Shown here piece after piece: positions 17,607-28,214 of a stretch of 64,000 nt of DNA. Each line of letters begins with the position of its first letter. The stretch's first letter is position 1. The notes under the pieces are model-generated. The model did not search any database, had not been told where the DNA came from, and saw only the letters and a list, made by a program, of their open reading frames with translations. The stretch is from Bacteroidia bacterium (GTDB taxonomy: Bacteria; Bacteroidota; Bacteroidia; B-17B0; Aurantibacillaceae): positions 620,001 to 684,000 of the forward strand of contig BPGX01000001.1 of assembly GCA_026003255.1 (NCBI GenBank). The letters run 5' to 3'. A program made the translations under genes and the position numbers.

Positions 17607-19245
17607 CTAATTTTTATTACTATTTTGTTTTTTGATAATTTTACTCAATTCTTTCTCTGAAATATTCATTAAATCAAAATCTAAAATAACAAAATCTGCA
17701 TTTTTACCAACTTCTAAACTTCCTATTTCTTTTTCCATAAAACCTGCGTAAGCGGCATCGTAAGTCATTCCTCTCAATGTTTGTAACCTACTTAATTTTT
17801 CCTGTGGTTGAAAGCTTGATGTGTCTTTTAAGTCGTAATTTTTACGAAAAACAGCAGCAAAAAATGTTTTAAGAGATGAAACATCTTCAACAGGGAAGTC
17901 CGTTCCAAGTGGTAAAATTTTATTCTGTTGCCAAAGCGATTGATAGGCATAAGCAGAAGGCATTCTTTGTTCTCCAATTCTTTCAATTGCCCAATTTTTA
18001 TCCGAAATAGCATGAGTAGGTTGAACAGATGGTAGGATGTGGTATTTGTTGAAATACCATAAATCGGAAGTATCCACTATTTGTGCATGTTCCACTCTCC
18101 AGCGCCGATTATTCCGTGGAGATAAAATTTCTGAATACGCTTTGAGGACTAATTTATTGGCTGAATCACCAATAGCATGTGTGCAAACCTGAAAGTTTTT
18201 TTTCATATAAAACTTGTAATACTTTTTTCAAACTATCATACGAAATTAGCGATAAACCATAATATTTTTTATCCTTCCAATCGTTGTATGGCTGTTTTAA
18301 TAATGCACCTCTTGAACCCAATGCACCATCTGCATAAATTTTGAATGCTTTAACTTTGAAATTAGGTTTATCAATAAATCCGTGTTGTGAAAAATAATTT
18401 AAATTTTCAGGGTTAAGAAGAGCCATTGCATAGATGCGAATTTTCAAGTATCCAGATTCAATCAATGAATCCAATAATCGTATTTGCCATAGTTCCAGCC
18501 CTGCATCGTGAACTGTATGAACTTTGTGTTTAAAACACAGTGCTTCGGCCTCTTTTAAAAGTTGAATGATTTCTGTTATTGATTTTGGTGGGATGTATTT
18601 TTCTATTAATGTTGTTGCATTATCAATGAAAATACCAGATGTTTGGCCTTTTTCATTCAATAGAATTTTACCACCATCAATTTTTGTATCCGATGTAATT
18701 TTTGCAACTTCAATGGCTTTTGAATTTGTCCACACAGCATGACCATCTACTCGTGTCAAACACACTGGTATATCCGGGAATACACTATCCAATGCTTCTT
18801 TTGTAGGAAACTGTTTATTGTCAAATAAATTTTGATCCCAACCCCTGCCAATAAGCCATTTTTTGTCTGGATGGTTTTTTCTAAATATTTTCAATTTTTG
18901 AATAACTTCTCCAATAGATTTACAACTATACAAATTACATTCTCCTAAAAAACTGGCTAATCCGAAGAAATGTGCGTGTGCATCAATGAATGCTGGATAC
19001 ACAAATTTCCCCTTTAATGATATAATACTATCGGACATAAATTCTTTTAGAACGACTTCATTACTACCCAATGCTATAATTGAATTATTGAGTACAGCCA
19101 TGCATTGCACAATCTCATTTTTTGAATTTAATGTATATATGTTAGCATCTTGAATAATAAAATCTACTTTCTTTTTTTGTTGGCAGGAAACGAATAAAAG
19201 AGCATTGAAAATTGTCACAAATCTCAAAAAGTAAGAAAACTTCAT
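17607..19245 (-). CDS. YtcJ-like amidohydrolase lipoprotein, frameshifted
   Basis: This is a metal-dependent amidohydrolase of the YtcJ type, split between two frames. The N-terminal part (19245 down to about 18204) has a lipoprotein leader ending VSCQQKK, the metal motif FIDAHAHFF, and DGALGSRGALL. The C-terminal part continues FQVCTHAIGDSANK and FVILDFDL. They join if one A is removed from an A8 tract (18196-18203), giving 545 residues, a normal length. A start further upstream would read through the tRNA-Pro gene, so 19245 is used. The substrate is unknown. The frameshift could be a sequencing insertion, a real mutation or a slippage site. Confidence 0.78.
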
Positions 19246-19332
19246 ATTCAATTTTTTGTAAAATACTGTATTAATTTTTTGGGGGAAAATTAAGTAAATA
19301 TTAAAATGAAGGGGAATAAATATTAAAACAAG

Positions 19333-19406
19333 TCGGGGTGGCCGGACTCGAACCGACGACCTCATGCTCCCAAAGCACGCATTCTAGCCAACTGAACTAC
19401 ACCCCG
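19333..19406 (-). tRNA. tRNA-Pro (anticodon TGG)
   Basis: The minus strand folds as a tRNA of 74 bases: acceptor CGGGGTG paired with CACCCCG, discriminator A, T-arm GGTTCGAGTCC, and anticodon stem CGTGC/GCATG around the loop TTTGGGA, whose anticodon TGG reads proline CCN codons. The CCA end is not encoded and must be added after transcription. Confidence 0.96.
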
Positions 19407-19529
19407 AAAAATTTGAGCGGCAATTATAATAAGAATAATTGCAAATAACAAATAAAAAATATTTGGAATACATCTCAAACACTTTAGATTAAACCATTAA
19501 AATAGAAATTTATCCACAAAAACTACTTT

Positions 19530-19566
19530 TTAACACTTTCGTAAAAGAAAATTTACTTTAATTTGC
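19530..19566 (+). promoter_or_regulatory. Candidate promoter with TTAACACTTTCG element upstream of T9SS cargo gene
   Basis: TTAACACTTTCG is followed after exactly 20 bases by TTTGC. The same element with identical spacing precedes the next cargo gene at 22079. A TTTGC at this position is what a -7 element would end with, so the upstream block may be a -33 element or an activator site. Confidence 0.45.
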
Positions 19567-19583
19567 AGACAAATATCAAAACT

Positions 19584-21971
19584 ATGAAAAGGATTATTAC
19601 CATTTTAAGCACAGCATTGACAAGCATTACACTGAGTGCTTATGCACAATGCATTCAAACTTCACAATACCCAACTACTACACAAACAATTAATTCCACA
19701 TCACCAACAACTGTCACAACTTGCAATTTTGCAGGAGAATATTCTGTTTTGAATTTTACAGCAACTGGAGTTTATACTATTAATGTCACAGGCGGAAGTG
19801 GAAACTATCTCACTTTTACAGATAATACCAATACTCCAATTGTTTGGGGAAATTCCCCTCTAACGGTAACAGTTTCTACTGCCGGTGTTTATCATTGTCA
19901 TATTTCAGTAGATGCTGCTTGTGGAACAGAGAACTCGTGTAGAACTACTGTAGTTACTCCCAGTGTGCCGCCTCCTTCAGGATGTATCAATACTTCTCAA
20001 AACCCCAGTTCTACAGTAACTATTGCAGGAACGGGTACTACCAATGTAACTAACTGTAATTATGCCGGTGAATATGCAGTGTTGAATTTTACAGCAACCG
20101 GACAATATAGCATCAATGCTACAGGTGGAAGTGGTAATTTCATTACTTTTACTGACAATACCAACAATATCTTAGCCAGCGGCAATTCGCCTTTGGTAGT
20201 AAATATTACATCCACAGGACTTTATCGTTATCATTTAAATACAGACGCTGCTTGTGGGACAGATGCGACTTGTCATAATGTAGATGTCATAAAATCACCT
20301 TGTATTAACACTTCTCAATATCCTTCTAATACTACTACTATTTCATCTACTGCACCTACAACTATTACCACTTGCAACTATGCAGGAGAATATTCGGTCA
20401 ATAACTTTACTGCAACAGGCGTGTATACAATTAGTTCAACAGGTGGATCTGGTAATTATATTACTTTTACGGATGCTAGTAACAATGTTATCCTATCAGG
20501 TAATTCCCCATTAACTGTAACTATTTCTTCAACGGGGGTTTATAATATTCATATTAATACCAATGCAAGTTGTGGCACCGAATCCGCTTGTCATACTGTA
20601 ATAGTTTACAATCCTGGTTATGTTCCCCCACCCACACCATCTAATGATGATTGTACAAATGCTATTCCTATTACTGCTCCTGGTACATATACAGGTACTA
20701 CAATCGCTGCTACTTCAGAAACTTTATCATTGCCAACTTGTACTACTACAGGTGTAAGTCAACCCGGTGTATGGTACACTATTACAACTCCTTCTGCAGT
20801 TACATTAATGGCAAGCTTGTGTAATACTTCTCCTAACTGGGATTCTAAAATTTTTGTATATGAAGGTTCATGTGGTTCTTTCACTGTTGTAGGTTGTAGA
20901 GATGATAATGGACCTGCATGCTCAGGTACTCCCGCTTCTCTCGCATGGTGCACTCAACCCGGTGCAACATATTACATACTAATTACAGGATTCTCAACAG
21001 CCAGTAATTTTACCCTTGATATTACAAGTTCTAACAGCACTTTCCCAGTTACATTCACTGCCAGTCCTTCGTTCTCAATTTGTACTGGAAGTTCTGCAAC
21101 CATTACAGCATCAGGTGCTACTTCTTACTCATGGAGTACAGGAGCTGCTACCAGTTCTATTGTGGTAAATCCAACTGTAACAACCAATTATACTCTTACT
21201 GCTTTCAATAATTTATACATTGGGTGTACAAATGTTAGTACAGTTGATGTAATAGTGAATCCTACACCAAATGTTAGCGTTACTTCTGCAACAATTTGTG
21301 CGGGTCAAACTGCAACACTTACAGCCAGCGGTGCCACTTCATATACTTGGAATACCGGCGCAACGTCAAGTAACATTACAGATAATCCAACGATTACAAC
21401 AACTTACACTGTGACAGGTGAAGATTTAGGATGTACGAATACAGCCACGGCACAAGTGGTGGTTAATCCGACGCCGACTGCTTCTGTTTCAATTACAGAT
21501 GCCGTTTCTCCTGGATGTAACAATGGTTCTGCTACCGTAACCATAAGTGGAGGTACAGCACCTTATACTTATTCCTGGTCTGCACCCGCCACTTCATCTA
21601 CAAACATTGCTACCAATTTAAATGGCACATCAGGAAGTGGTACTTCTTATACTGTTGTTGTCATAGATGCAAATGGCTGTTCAACATCTCAAACTTTTAC
21701 GGTAGATTGTGTAACATCTGTTGCTGGTATTAGTGCAAACACCGGAATATCAGTGTATCCCAATCCGAACAATGGAACATTTGTGATTACTACAAATAAT
21801 ACATCCTTAAAAACGATTCGTGTAATGGATATTACCGGAAGAGTGATATTGTCTACTCAATCCAATGAAAAAGATGTAGAAATGAATATAGTGAATTACT
21901 CACGAGGTATTTATGTAGTGGAGATTGAGAGCGAAAATGGAATTCATAGAATAAATGTAGTGAAAGAGTAG
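19584..21971 (+). CDS. T9SS cargo protein with three tandem Cys-containing repeats
   Basis: The 795-residue protein has a signal peptide (to about residue 22), then three tandem repeats of 106-111 residues. Repeats start at 19650, 19983 and 20301, each with a CxxTSQxP opening, a CNxAGEY motif, a TGGSGNxxTFTD core and a closing ACGT motif. A CUB-like jelly-roll follows (from NDDCTNAIPI), then two Ig-like domains, one SprB-like domain and a type A sorting domain (YPNPNNGTF ... GIYVVEIES). The sorting domain predicts export by T9SS and attachment to or release from the cell surface. The specific role is unknown; adhesion is plausible. Confidence 0.85.
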   Translation: MKRIITILSTALTSITLSAYAQCIQTSQYPTTTQTINSTSPTTVTTCNFAGEYSVLNFTATGVYTINVTGGSGNYLTFTDNTNTPIVWGNSPLTVTVSTAGVYHCHISVDAACGTENSCRTTVVTPSVPPPSGCINTSQNPSSTVTIAGTGTTNVTNCNYAGEYAVLNFTATGQYSINATGGSGNFITFTDNTNNILASGNSPLVVNITSTGLYRYHLNTDAACGTDATCHNVDVIKSPCINTSQYPSNTTTISSTAPTTITTCNYAGEYSVNNFTATGVYTISSTGGSGNYITFTDASNNVILSGNSPLTVTISSTGVYNIHINTNASCGTESACHTVIVYNPGYVPPPTPSNDDCTNAIPITAPGTYTGTTIAATSETLSLPTCTTTGVSQPGVWYTITTPSAVTLMASLCNTSPNWDSKIFVYEGSCGSFTVVGCRDDNGPACSGTPASLAWCTQPGATYYILITGFSTASNFTLDITSSNSTFPVTFTASPSFSICTGSSATITASGATSYSWSTGAATSSIVVNPTVTTNYTLTAFNNLYIGCTNVSTVDVIVNPTPNVSVTSATICAGQTATLTASGATSYTWNTGATSSNITDNPTITTTYTVTGEDLGCTNTATAQVVVNPTPTASVSITDAVSPGCNNGSATVTISGGTAPYTYSWSAPATSSTNIATNLNGTSGSGTSYTVVVIDANGCSTSQTFTVDCVTSVAGISANTGISVYPNPNNGTFVITTNNTSLKTIRVMDITGRVILSTQSNEKDVEMNIVNYSRGIYVVEIESENGIHRINVVKE

Positions 21972-21997
21972 TTCACCATTCAACAAAAATTATGATT

Positions 21998-22035
21998 AAA
22001 AATCCTTCTGTATAGAAACAGAAGGATTTTTTATT
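21998..22035 (+). terminator. Intrinsic terminator after the 19584-21971 gene
   Basis: AATCCTTCTGT and ACAGAAGGATT form an 11-pair stem with a short loop, followed directly by a T-rich tract. It starts about 27 bases after the stop codon. Confidence 0.85.
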
Positions 22036-22078
22036 TTAAAGTACCGCTGGAAGAAAAATTTAACCAAATAAAAAAGAA

Positions 22079-22115
22079 TTAACACTTTCGGGTAAAAAAA
22101 CTTCTTTAAACTTGC
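22079..22115 (+). promoter_or_regulatory. Candidate promoter with TTAACACTTTCG element, second copy
   Basis: TTAACACTTTCG, 20 bases, then CTTGC, matching the arrangement upstream of the preceding cargo gene. The ATG at 22131 lies 15 bases after the CTTGC. The shared block implies common regulation of the two cargo genes. Confidence 0.45.
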
Positions 22116-22130
22116 ACGCAAAAGTATTTT

Positions 22131-25100
22131 ATGAAAAAAATTATTGCATTTATTACTAGTGGATTAATAAGTTCCGGAGTTTATGCCCAACTCAACGGAA
22201 CATACAATATTCCCGGTTCTTATCCTGACCTTGCATCGGCTATTGCTGATTTAAATCTTCAGGGAATAAGCGGTCCTGTAATTTTTAATTTAGCACCCGG
22301 TTATACTGAGACAGCACCTGCAGGTGGCTATACCATTACTGCCACCGGAACTGCAGCCAATACGATTAAGTTCCAAGCTACGGGAGGTGCTACTATAACT
22401 GCTTATACCGGTGGTACAGGAACACCGGGAAGTGGTACTAATCAGGACTTTGTTTTTCGCTTAATAGGTTCAGATTACATAACTTTTGATGGCTTAACTA
22501 TTTTGGAAAATCCTTCTAATACCGGCAATGCTTTGATGGAAGCAGGAATTTGTTTCCTTAAAGGATCAGCAACTGATGGTTGTCAACATAATACAGTTCA
22601 GAATTGCTATATTCGATTAAGTTATCAAAATAATGCAAGTGGAAGCGGCCCGTCTTTAGAAGGGTCTAAAGGTATTCAGTTTTTAAATGCAACTGGTGGT
22701 CCACTAATTACATCTCTTACAATCACCAGCCCATCCGGTGCACATTCATTTAATGCTATTACATCCAACACTATTACAAATGTTAATTATGGCATTGTAC
22801 TTGTTGGTTATGCAGATACTTCTCCTTTCGCAAATGTGGATATGACTAACGTAATTAACAATAACCAAATATTTAACTTTGGCGGGGCTACGGGAGCCGC
22901 TAACCCTGCAGCAGGCATCAGAACTCAAAATCAATATGGATTAGCCATTTCTAATAACTTGTTAGTAAACAATAATCCTTTAGATCCAGGAGCATATCAT
23001 GTAACAACTTTGAGAGGAATTTATATGCAAGGAGGTAATAATGCTAATGTATCTGTCATTAACAATACTTTGTCTGTTATCTCTGGTGCAACCACTACTC
23101 AGTTAAGTATCATAGAAAATGCTTCTGGTGGGAGCGGAACATCAAACTTAGTAAATATCTCAAATAATTCTTTGCAATATTGTGGTTATACCGCTGGTAC
23201 ATCAGGAACTTTTTATGGTATTTATAATACAGCATCTGCATATAGTTTAGCAATTAACAACAATTCCATTCAAAATTTCACTACATCAGCAACAGGAGGC
23301 ATGAATTTTATTTACAATTCAGGATCGGGTAATTATGTGGAATATAAAAATAATACGATTTCTAATCATACTTTATCTACTACGGGTACAGTTTATTTCA
23401 TGCATAATTCAAATGGAACCCCCAATAGCTTAATTCAAAACAACACTATTTCTACAATAAGTAAAACTGGATCCGGTGGAACTGTTTATGGTTATTATAA
23501 CTTAGGTAGTCCTACTGGTGGTACTGTTACACTTTCTGGCAATGTATTCTCAGGAATAAATCTTACCGGTGGTGCAACCTTTTATGGTATTAATCATGCT
23601 ACTAGCAACACACAAACAGTATCTATATCATCAAATACTATTTCAAGCATAAATGGAGGTACAGGTACAACATATGGTATATATTATTCTTTCGGATCTC
23701 CTAGTGGCTTAATTAGTCAAAATGTTATAAATGGAATCAATGCTGGTGGAACAGTGTATGGTATTCAACATAATAATGGTTCCACAATCATAAGTAATAA
23801 TATCATCACGTCATTCACAACCTCTGGTTCTACTCTTTATGGACTTTATCAGTCAGGAGGAACTACCATTAGTTATCATTCCAATAAGGTTTCAGATTTA
23901 ACTTCAACTAATGCAGCACCAAATGTTTCTGGTTTATATATTTCTTCAGGAACTACAGTGAATGGATACAATAATATAATTGGAGATTTACTGGCACCGT
24001 CTGCCAGCGCTACGAATGCCGTTAATGGTATTTATGTTAGTGGAGGAACTACAATCAATTTATACCACAATACAGTACGCTTAAATGCTTTATCAAGTGG
24101 AGCAAATTTTGGTTCATCTGCTATTTATGCTTCTACAACGCCTAATGTTCTGTTACAAAACAATATCTTTATAAACAATTCCACTCCGAATGGAACTGGC
24201 AAAACAGTGGCATACAGAAGAAGTTCTACATCATTAACTACTTATAATACAGCGTCCAATAAGAACATTTTTTATGCAGGAACACCTGGCGCACAAAATT
24301 TAATTTTTTCCGATGGAACAAATGATTATCAAACACTTGCAGCATACAAAACAGCTGTATCTCCTGCTGATGCCGGTTCTTATACTGAAAACACTCAATT
24401 TTTGTCTTTAGTACCATCCAATTCAAATTATTTGCATGTAGATGGTTCTGTAGCTTCATTATCCGAAAGTAATGGTTTATCTGTTCCTTCTGTAAGTGTA
24501 GATATTGATGGTGATATTCGTCAGGGATTTCCGGGGTATTCAGGAACAGGTACCCTCGCCAGATATTGGAGCAGATGAGTACAATGGTATTTCCGCTGGT
24601 TCACCTAATGATGTGGGAGTAACAGCGGTAACTTCTCCCGCGTCTAATGGTTGCTATACCGCATCAGAAAATGTTATTTTGACCGTAAAGAACTTTGGAA
24701 CCAATTCACAACCCAATGTTTCAGTTACTGTGTGGGTGAGTGGTCCGAATTCTGCTACTTTAAATGCAATGTCAACGGGCGTTTCTTCTGGTGCTACTGT
24801 TTCCGTGGCAGCCGGAACTGTGAATATGTCTGCTGCAGGTACATACACTTTTAAGGCCTTTACTAATCTTGCATCAGACGGAGATCATACCAATGACACA
24901 ATTGTTGTTACACGTGTAGTTACACCTACCGTTTCTTTGCCTCAACAAGTGGATTTTACAGGATTTACAGGATCAAACTTACCATCTGTTTTTCCAGGTT
25001 GGTATGAAGCACAAGGTGTTGTTCCAACAGGTACAACATCAAACTGGGTTAGTCAAACAGGATTAGGTACTTCGGGTAACATTACAGCAAGAGTTAACCT

Positions 25101-27042
25101 CTATACAACTACAAGAAGAGAGTGGATTATTGGTCCAAAAATCGTTCCAACAGCCAATACTATATTGAAATTTGATGCTGCTGTAACCAATTTTGCAAGT
25201 ATTACTGCACCTGATTTGATGGGAAGTGATGATGCGGTTTATGTGATGATTTCATCAGATTGTGGTTTAACGTTTACACCAATTTATACCATCAATGCTT
25301 CAAATAACTTACCTCCAACATTGACTTCATTTGTTTTACCTTTAAGTTCATATTCCAATACACCAGTTATTGTAGCTTTTTATGCAACAGATGGTACAGT
25401 TGATGATCCTGAAGATTATGATTTTCATTTAGATAATATTAATATATACAATGGCAATAATGATGACTTAGTGGCTACTTCGATTAATTCTCCTAACTCC
25501 TCTTCGAATTGTTTTGGAAATGAAAATGTAATTGTGAATGTTTCAAATAATGGATTTAATAGCGCTACTAATTTTACTGTGACTGCTGTGCTTTCTGGTG
25601 CTAATAATGCTACCATTAGTACGACTTATACCAATAACTTATCATCCTTCACATCTACTACTATCAATGTTGGTAACTTTAATATGTCAGCACCAGGTAG
25701 TTATACAATTACTTATTATATCACTTATCCAGCAGATGCTGATAATTCTAATGACACGTTAATTGCAACTTATAATAATGTCGTATTACCTTTCCCGATG
25801 TTAGAAACATTTGATGGTGTGTCTCCTTTACCCGGATTACCAGCAGGTTGGATATCCGATAATGGAAGTGCTTCTTATGATTTTACAGTAAGAACAACGG
25901 GTAGTTCTATTCAGCATGGAGCGGGCAATCTACCCACTCAGGGAATTTGTGCAGATTTATATTCTGGTAATTCGACATCATGGTTTGAGACACCGTCTAT
26001 TGGAACATTGCCCAATAAAGATGTGCTTGTTTCTTTCGTGTATAGAATTGTAAATTGGAGTGGTTATGCTAATCCAGGTGGTACTGCAACTTCTATCACA
26101 AATAATGATTCACTGAATGTATACGTTTCTTCGAATTGTGGTTCAAGTTGGAACTTGGTTGGTTCTATTAATGGTTCCAATCATACAGCATCCAATACGT
26201 TTGCTACTAAACAAATTTGTCTTGGAACTACTTATGCTGGTCAAAATATCAAGTTAAGATTTGTAGGCAAGTGGTCTACGGGTGATTACTGGATTGATAT
26301 TGATAGTATTCAAGTTACTGATGTGAATGTGTTATTGAATTCAAACTCACTTACATTGTGTCAAAATTCAACTGCAAGTATTACAGCTACTGGTGCGAGC
26401 AGCTATACATGGAATCCAGGTTCAATAACTGGCTCTGTTTTTGCTCCGAATACATCTGTAACTGGTAATACCACTTACACAGTAACTGGTGAAACATTTG
26501 GATGCTTTGGTTCTAATACTCTAAATGTAGTTGTTAATCCTACGCCGACTGTTTCTGTATCAGTCACGGATGCTGGTTCACCTGGATGTAGCAATGGTTC
26601 TGCTACCATATCCATAAGTGGAGGTACAGCACCCTATACCTATTCATGGTCAGCACCTGCAAGTTCTACCACCAATGTAGCCACCAACTTAAATGGTACT
26701 TCTGGAAGTGGAACATCTTATACAGTTGTTGTTACAGATGCGAATGGATGTTCTACAATTCAGACATTTACTGTAGATTGTGTAACCTCTGTTGCTGGTA
26801 TTAGTGCAAACACTGGAATATCAGTATATCCCAATCCGAACAATGGAACATTTGTGATAAGTACGAATAGTTCTTTAATGAAAACAATTCGTATAATGGA
26901 TATAACCGGCAGAGTGATAGTAACTACTCAATCCAATGAAAAAGATGTAGAAATGAATATAGTGAATTACTCACGAGGTATTTATGTAGTGGAGATTGAG
27001 AGCGAAAATGGAATTGATAGAATAAATGTGGTGAAAGAGTAG
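22131..27042 (+). CDS. Large T9SS cargo protein with parallel beta-helix, frameshifted
   Basis: The first part (22131 to about 24555) has a signal peptide (MKKIIAFITSGLISSGVYAQ) and a long region of right-handed beta-helix-like repeats (many ISNNTI/YGIY units). The second part holds a CARDB-like domain, two choice-of-anchor-like jelly-rolls (each with a STDxxD or DDPEDYDFHLD motif type), Ig-like and SprB-like domains and a type A sorting domain. Removing one C from CCC at 24553-24555 joins them through the family-typical PDIGADEY motif to give 1636 residues. It is a predicted surface or secreted protein. The frameshift may be an error in the sequence. Confidence 0.78.
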
Positions 27043-27065
27043 TTGTATTGATGTTATTTTAGATT

Positions 27066-27105
27066 AAAGTCCTTTCTACGATAAAAGAAAGGACTTTTTA
27101 TTTTA
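27066..27105 (+). terminator. Intrinsic terminator after the large cargo gene
   Basis: AAAGTCCTTTCT and AGAAAGGACTTT form a 12-pair stem with an 8-base loop, followed by a T-rich tract. Confidence 0.85.
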
Positions 27106-27122
27106 TTTTAAAAGTTATTTCT

Positions 27123-27130
27123 TATTTTTG
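27123..27130 (+). promoter_or_regulatory. -7 promoter element of the third cargo gene
   Basis: TATTTTTG is a perfect TAnnTTTG match, 14 bases before the ATG at 27145. No clear TTG is seen at -33. Unlike its two neighbours, this gene lacks the TTAACACTTTCG block. Confidence 0.45.
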
Positions 27131-27144
27131 CAGAAAAAAGGATT

Positions 27145-28122
27145 ATGCGTTCATTATTATTGAATTTAATATGTTTATTGATGGTTAACATGAGAGGACA
27201 AAGTATTTTTTGGTACGAAGATTTTGGAACAGGATGTAATCAGGGGCAGATAGCGAATGGAACGGTTACTACTCCTACAAATGGAGCATGGGTAGTTACA
27301 TCAACAGGTTTAAATGATCCATATTCTAATGAATGGTATATTAGTGCAACAGAAGCAGGGATGGGACTTGGAAATTGTCAGGACGGATGTTTGAATAATT
27401 CTATTTTATCCAATAGAACTCTCCATATTGGAAATGTGGCTGTGAATACATTGGGATTATCTTCTGATCAGGGAGCGGCGTATCTGGATGGGGCATGTGG
27501 AATGGGTTATTGTTCAAATACAGATAAAAGAGTAGAATCACCTACAATAAACTGTACAGGGTATAATAATATTACATTATCGTTTAATTATATTCAAATG
27601 GGAACAAATGGAAGTGATTTTATTGAGGTAATGTATTTTGATGGGATATCCTGGGTATCGTTTGGAAATTTACCACAAACGTATAATAACAATATATGTG
27701 GTAACATTGGAATATGGTCAAATTACTCGATTTCGCTTCCTTCCGCTGCGGATAATAATTCTAATGTAAAAATAGGATTTAGATGGCAGAACATCGATGA
27801 TGGTATAGCAACCGACCCTTCATTTGCGGTAGATGATATACAGATTAATGGATATCCAATCCAGTCAGTATCTTTTAATCAAGCTACTGGCAAGAATTCT
27901 CATGCTTGTCCCAATCCGAACAATGGAACATTTGTGATAAGTACGAATAGTTCTTTAATGAAAACAATTCGTATAATGGATATAACCGGCAGAGTGATAG
28001 TAACTACTCAATCCGATGAAAAAGATATAGAAATGGATATTGCTAATTACTCACGAGGTATTTATGTAGTGGAGATTGAGAGTGAAATTGGAATTGATAG
28101 AATAAATGTGGTGAAAGAGTAA
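27145..28122 (+). CDS. T9SS cargo protein with jelly-roll-like domain
   Basis: The 325-residue protein has a short signal peptide (MRSLLLNLICLLMVNMRGQS), then a Gly/Asn/Cys-rich domain of about 230 residues resembling the choice-of-anchor jelly-rolls (NITLSFNYIQMGTNG ... DPSFAVDDIQING), and a type A sorting domain (PNPNNGTF to VVKE). Export by T9SS is predicted. The DNA of the sorting domain is identical over 106 bases to that of the preceding gene, although the upstream domains differ. Confidence 0.83.
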   Translation: MRSLLLNLICLLMVNMRGQSIFWYEDFGTGCNQGQIANGTVTTPTNGAWVVTSTGLNDPYSNEWYISATEAGMGLGNCQDGCLNNSILSNRTLHIGNVAVNTLGLSSDQGAAYLDGACGMGYCSNTDKRVESPTINCTGYNNITLSFNYIQMGTNGSDFIEVMYFDGISWVSFGNLPQTYNNNICGNIGIWSNYSISLPSAADNNSNVKIGFRWQNIDDGIATDPSFAVDDIQINGYPIQSVSFNQATGKNSHACPNPNNGTFVISTNSSLMKTIRIMDITGRVIVTTQSDEKDIEMDIANYSRGIYVVEIESEIGIDRINVVKE

Positions 28123-28144
28123 GTTATAGTAGAAATAACATAAC

Positions 28145-28180
28145 AAAAAATGCCTCCTATTTAGGAGGCATTTTTTATTT
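28145..28180. terminator. Intrinsic terminator, probably bidirectional, between convergent genes
   Basis: AAAAAATGCCTCCT and AGGAGGCATTTTTT form a 14-pair stem with a 4-base loop. A run of A on one side and T on the other allow it to end transcription from both the cargo gene and the convergent trmH gene. Confidence 0.88.
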
Positions 28181-28214
28181 TGGTGAATTGTCTTATAGAT
28201 TAATGATTCAATTA

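Noticed and set aside
19246-19365. N-terminal extension of the amidohydrolase
   Set aside because: It would read through the tRNA-Pro gene; the lipoprotein leader begins at 19245.
19420-19442. 8-bp inverted repeat GCAATTAT/ATAATTGC upstream of tRNA-Pro
   Set aside because: Very AT-rich and short; such repeats arise by chance here, and no promoter logic supports it.
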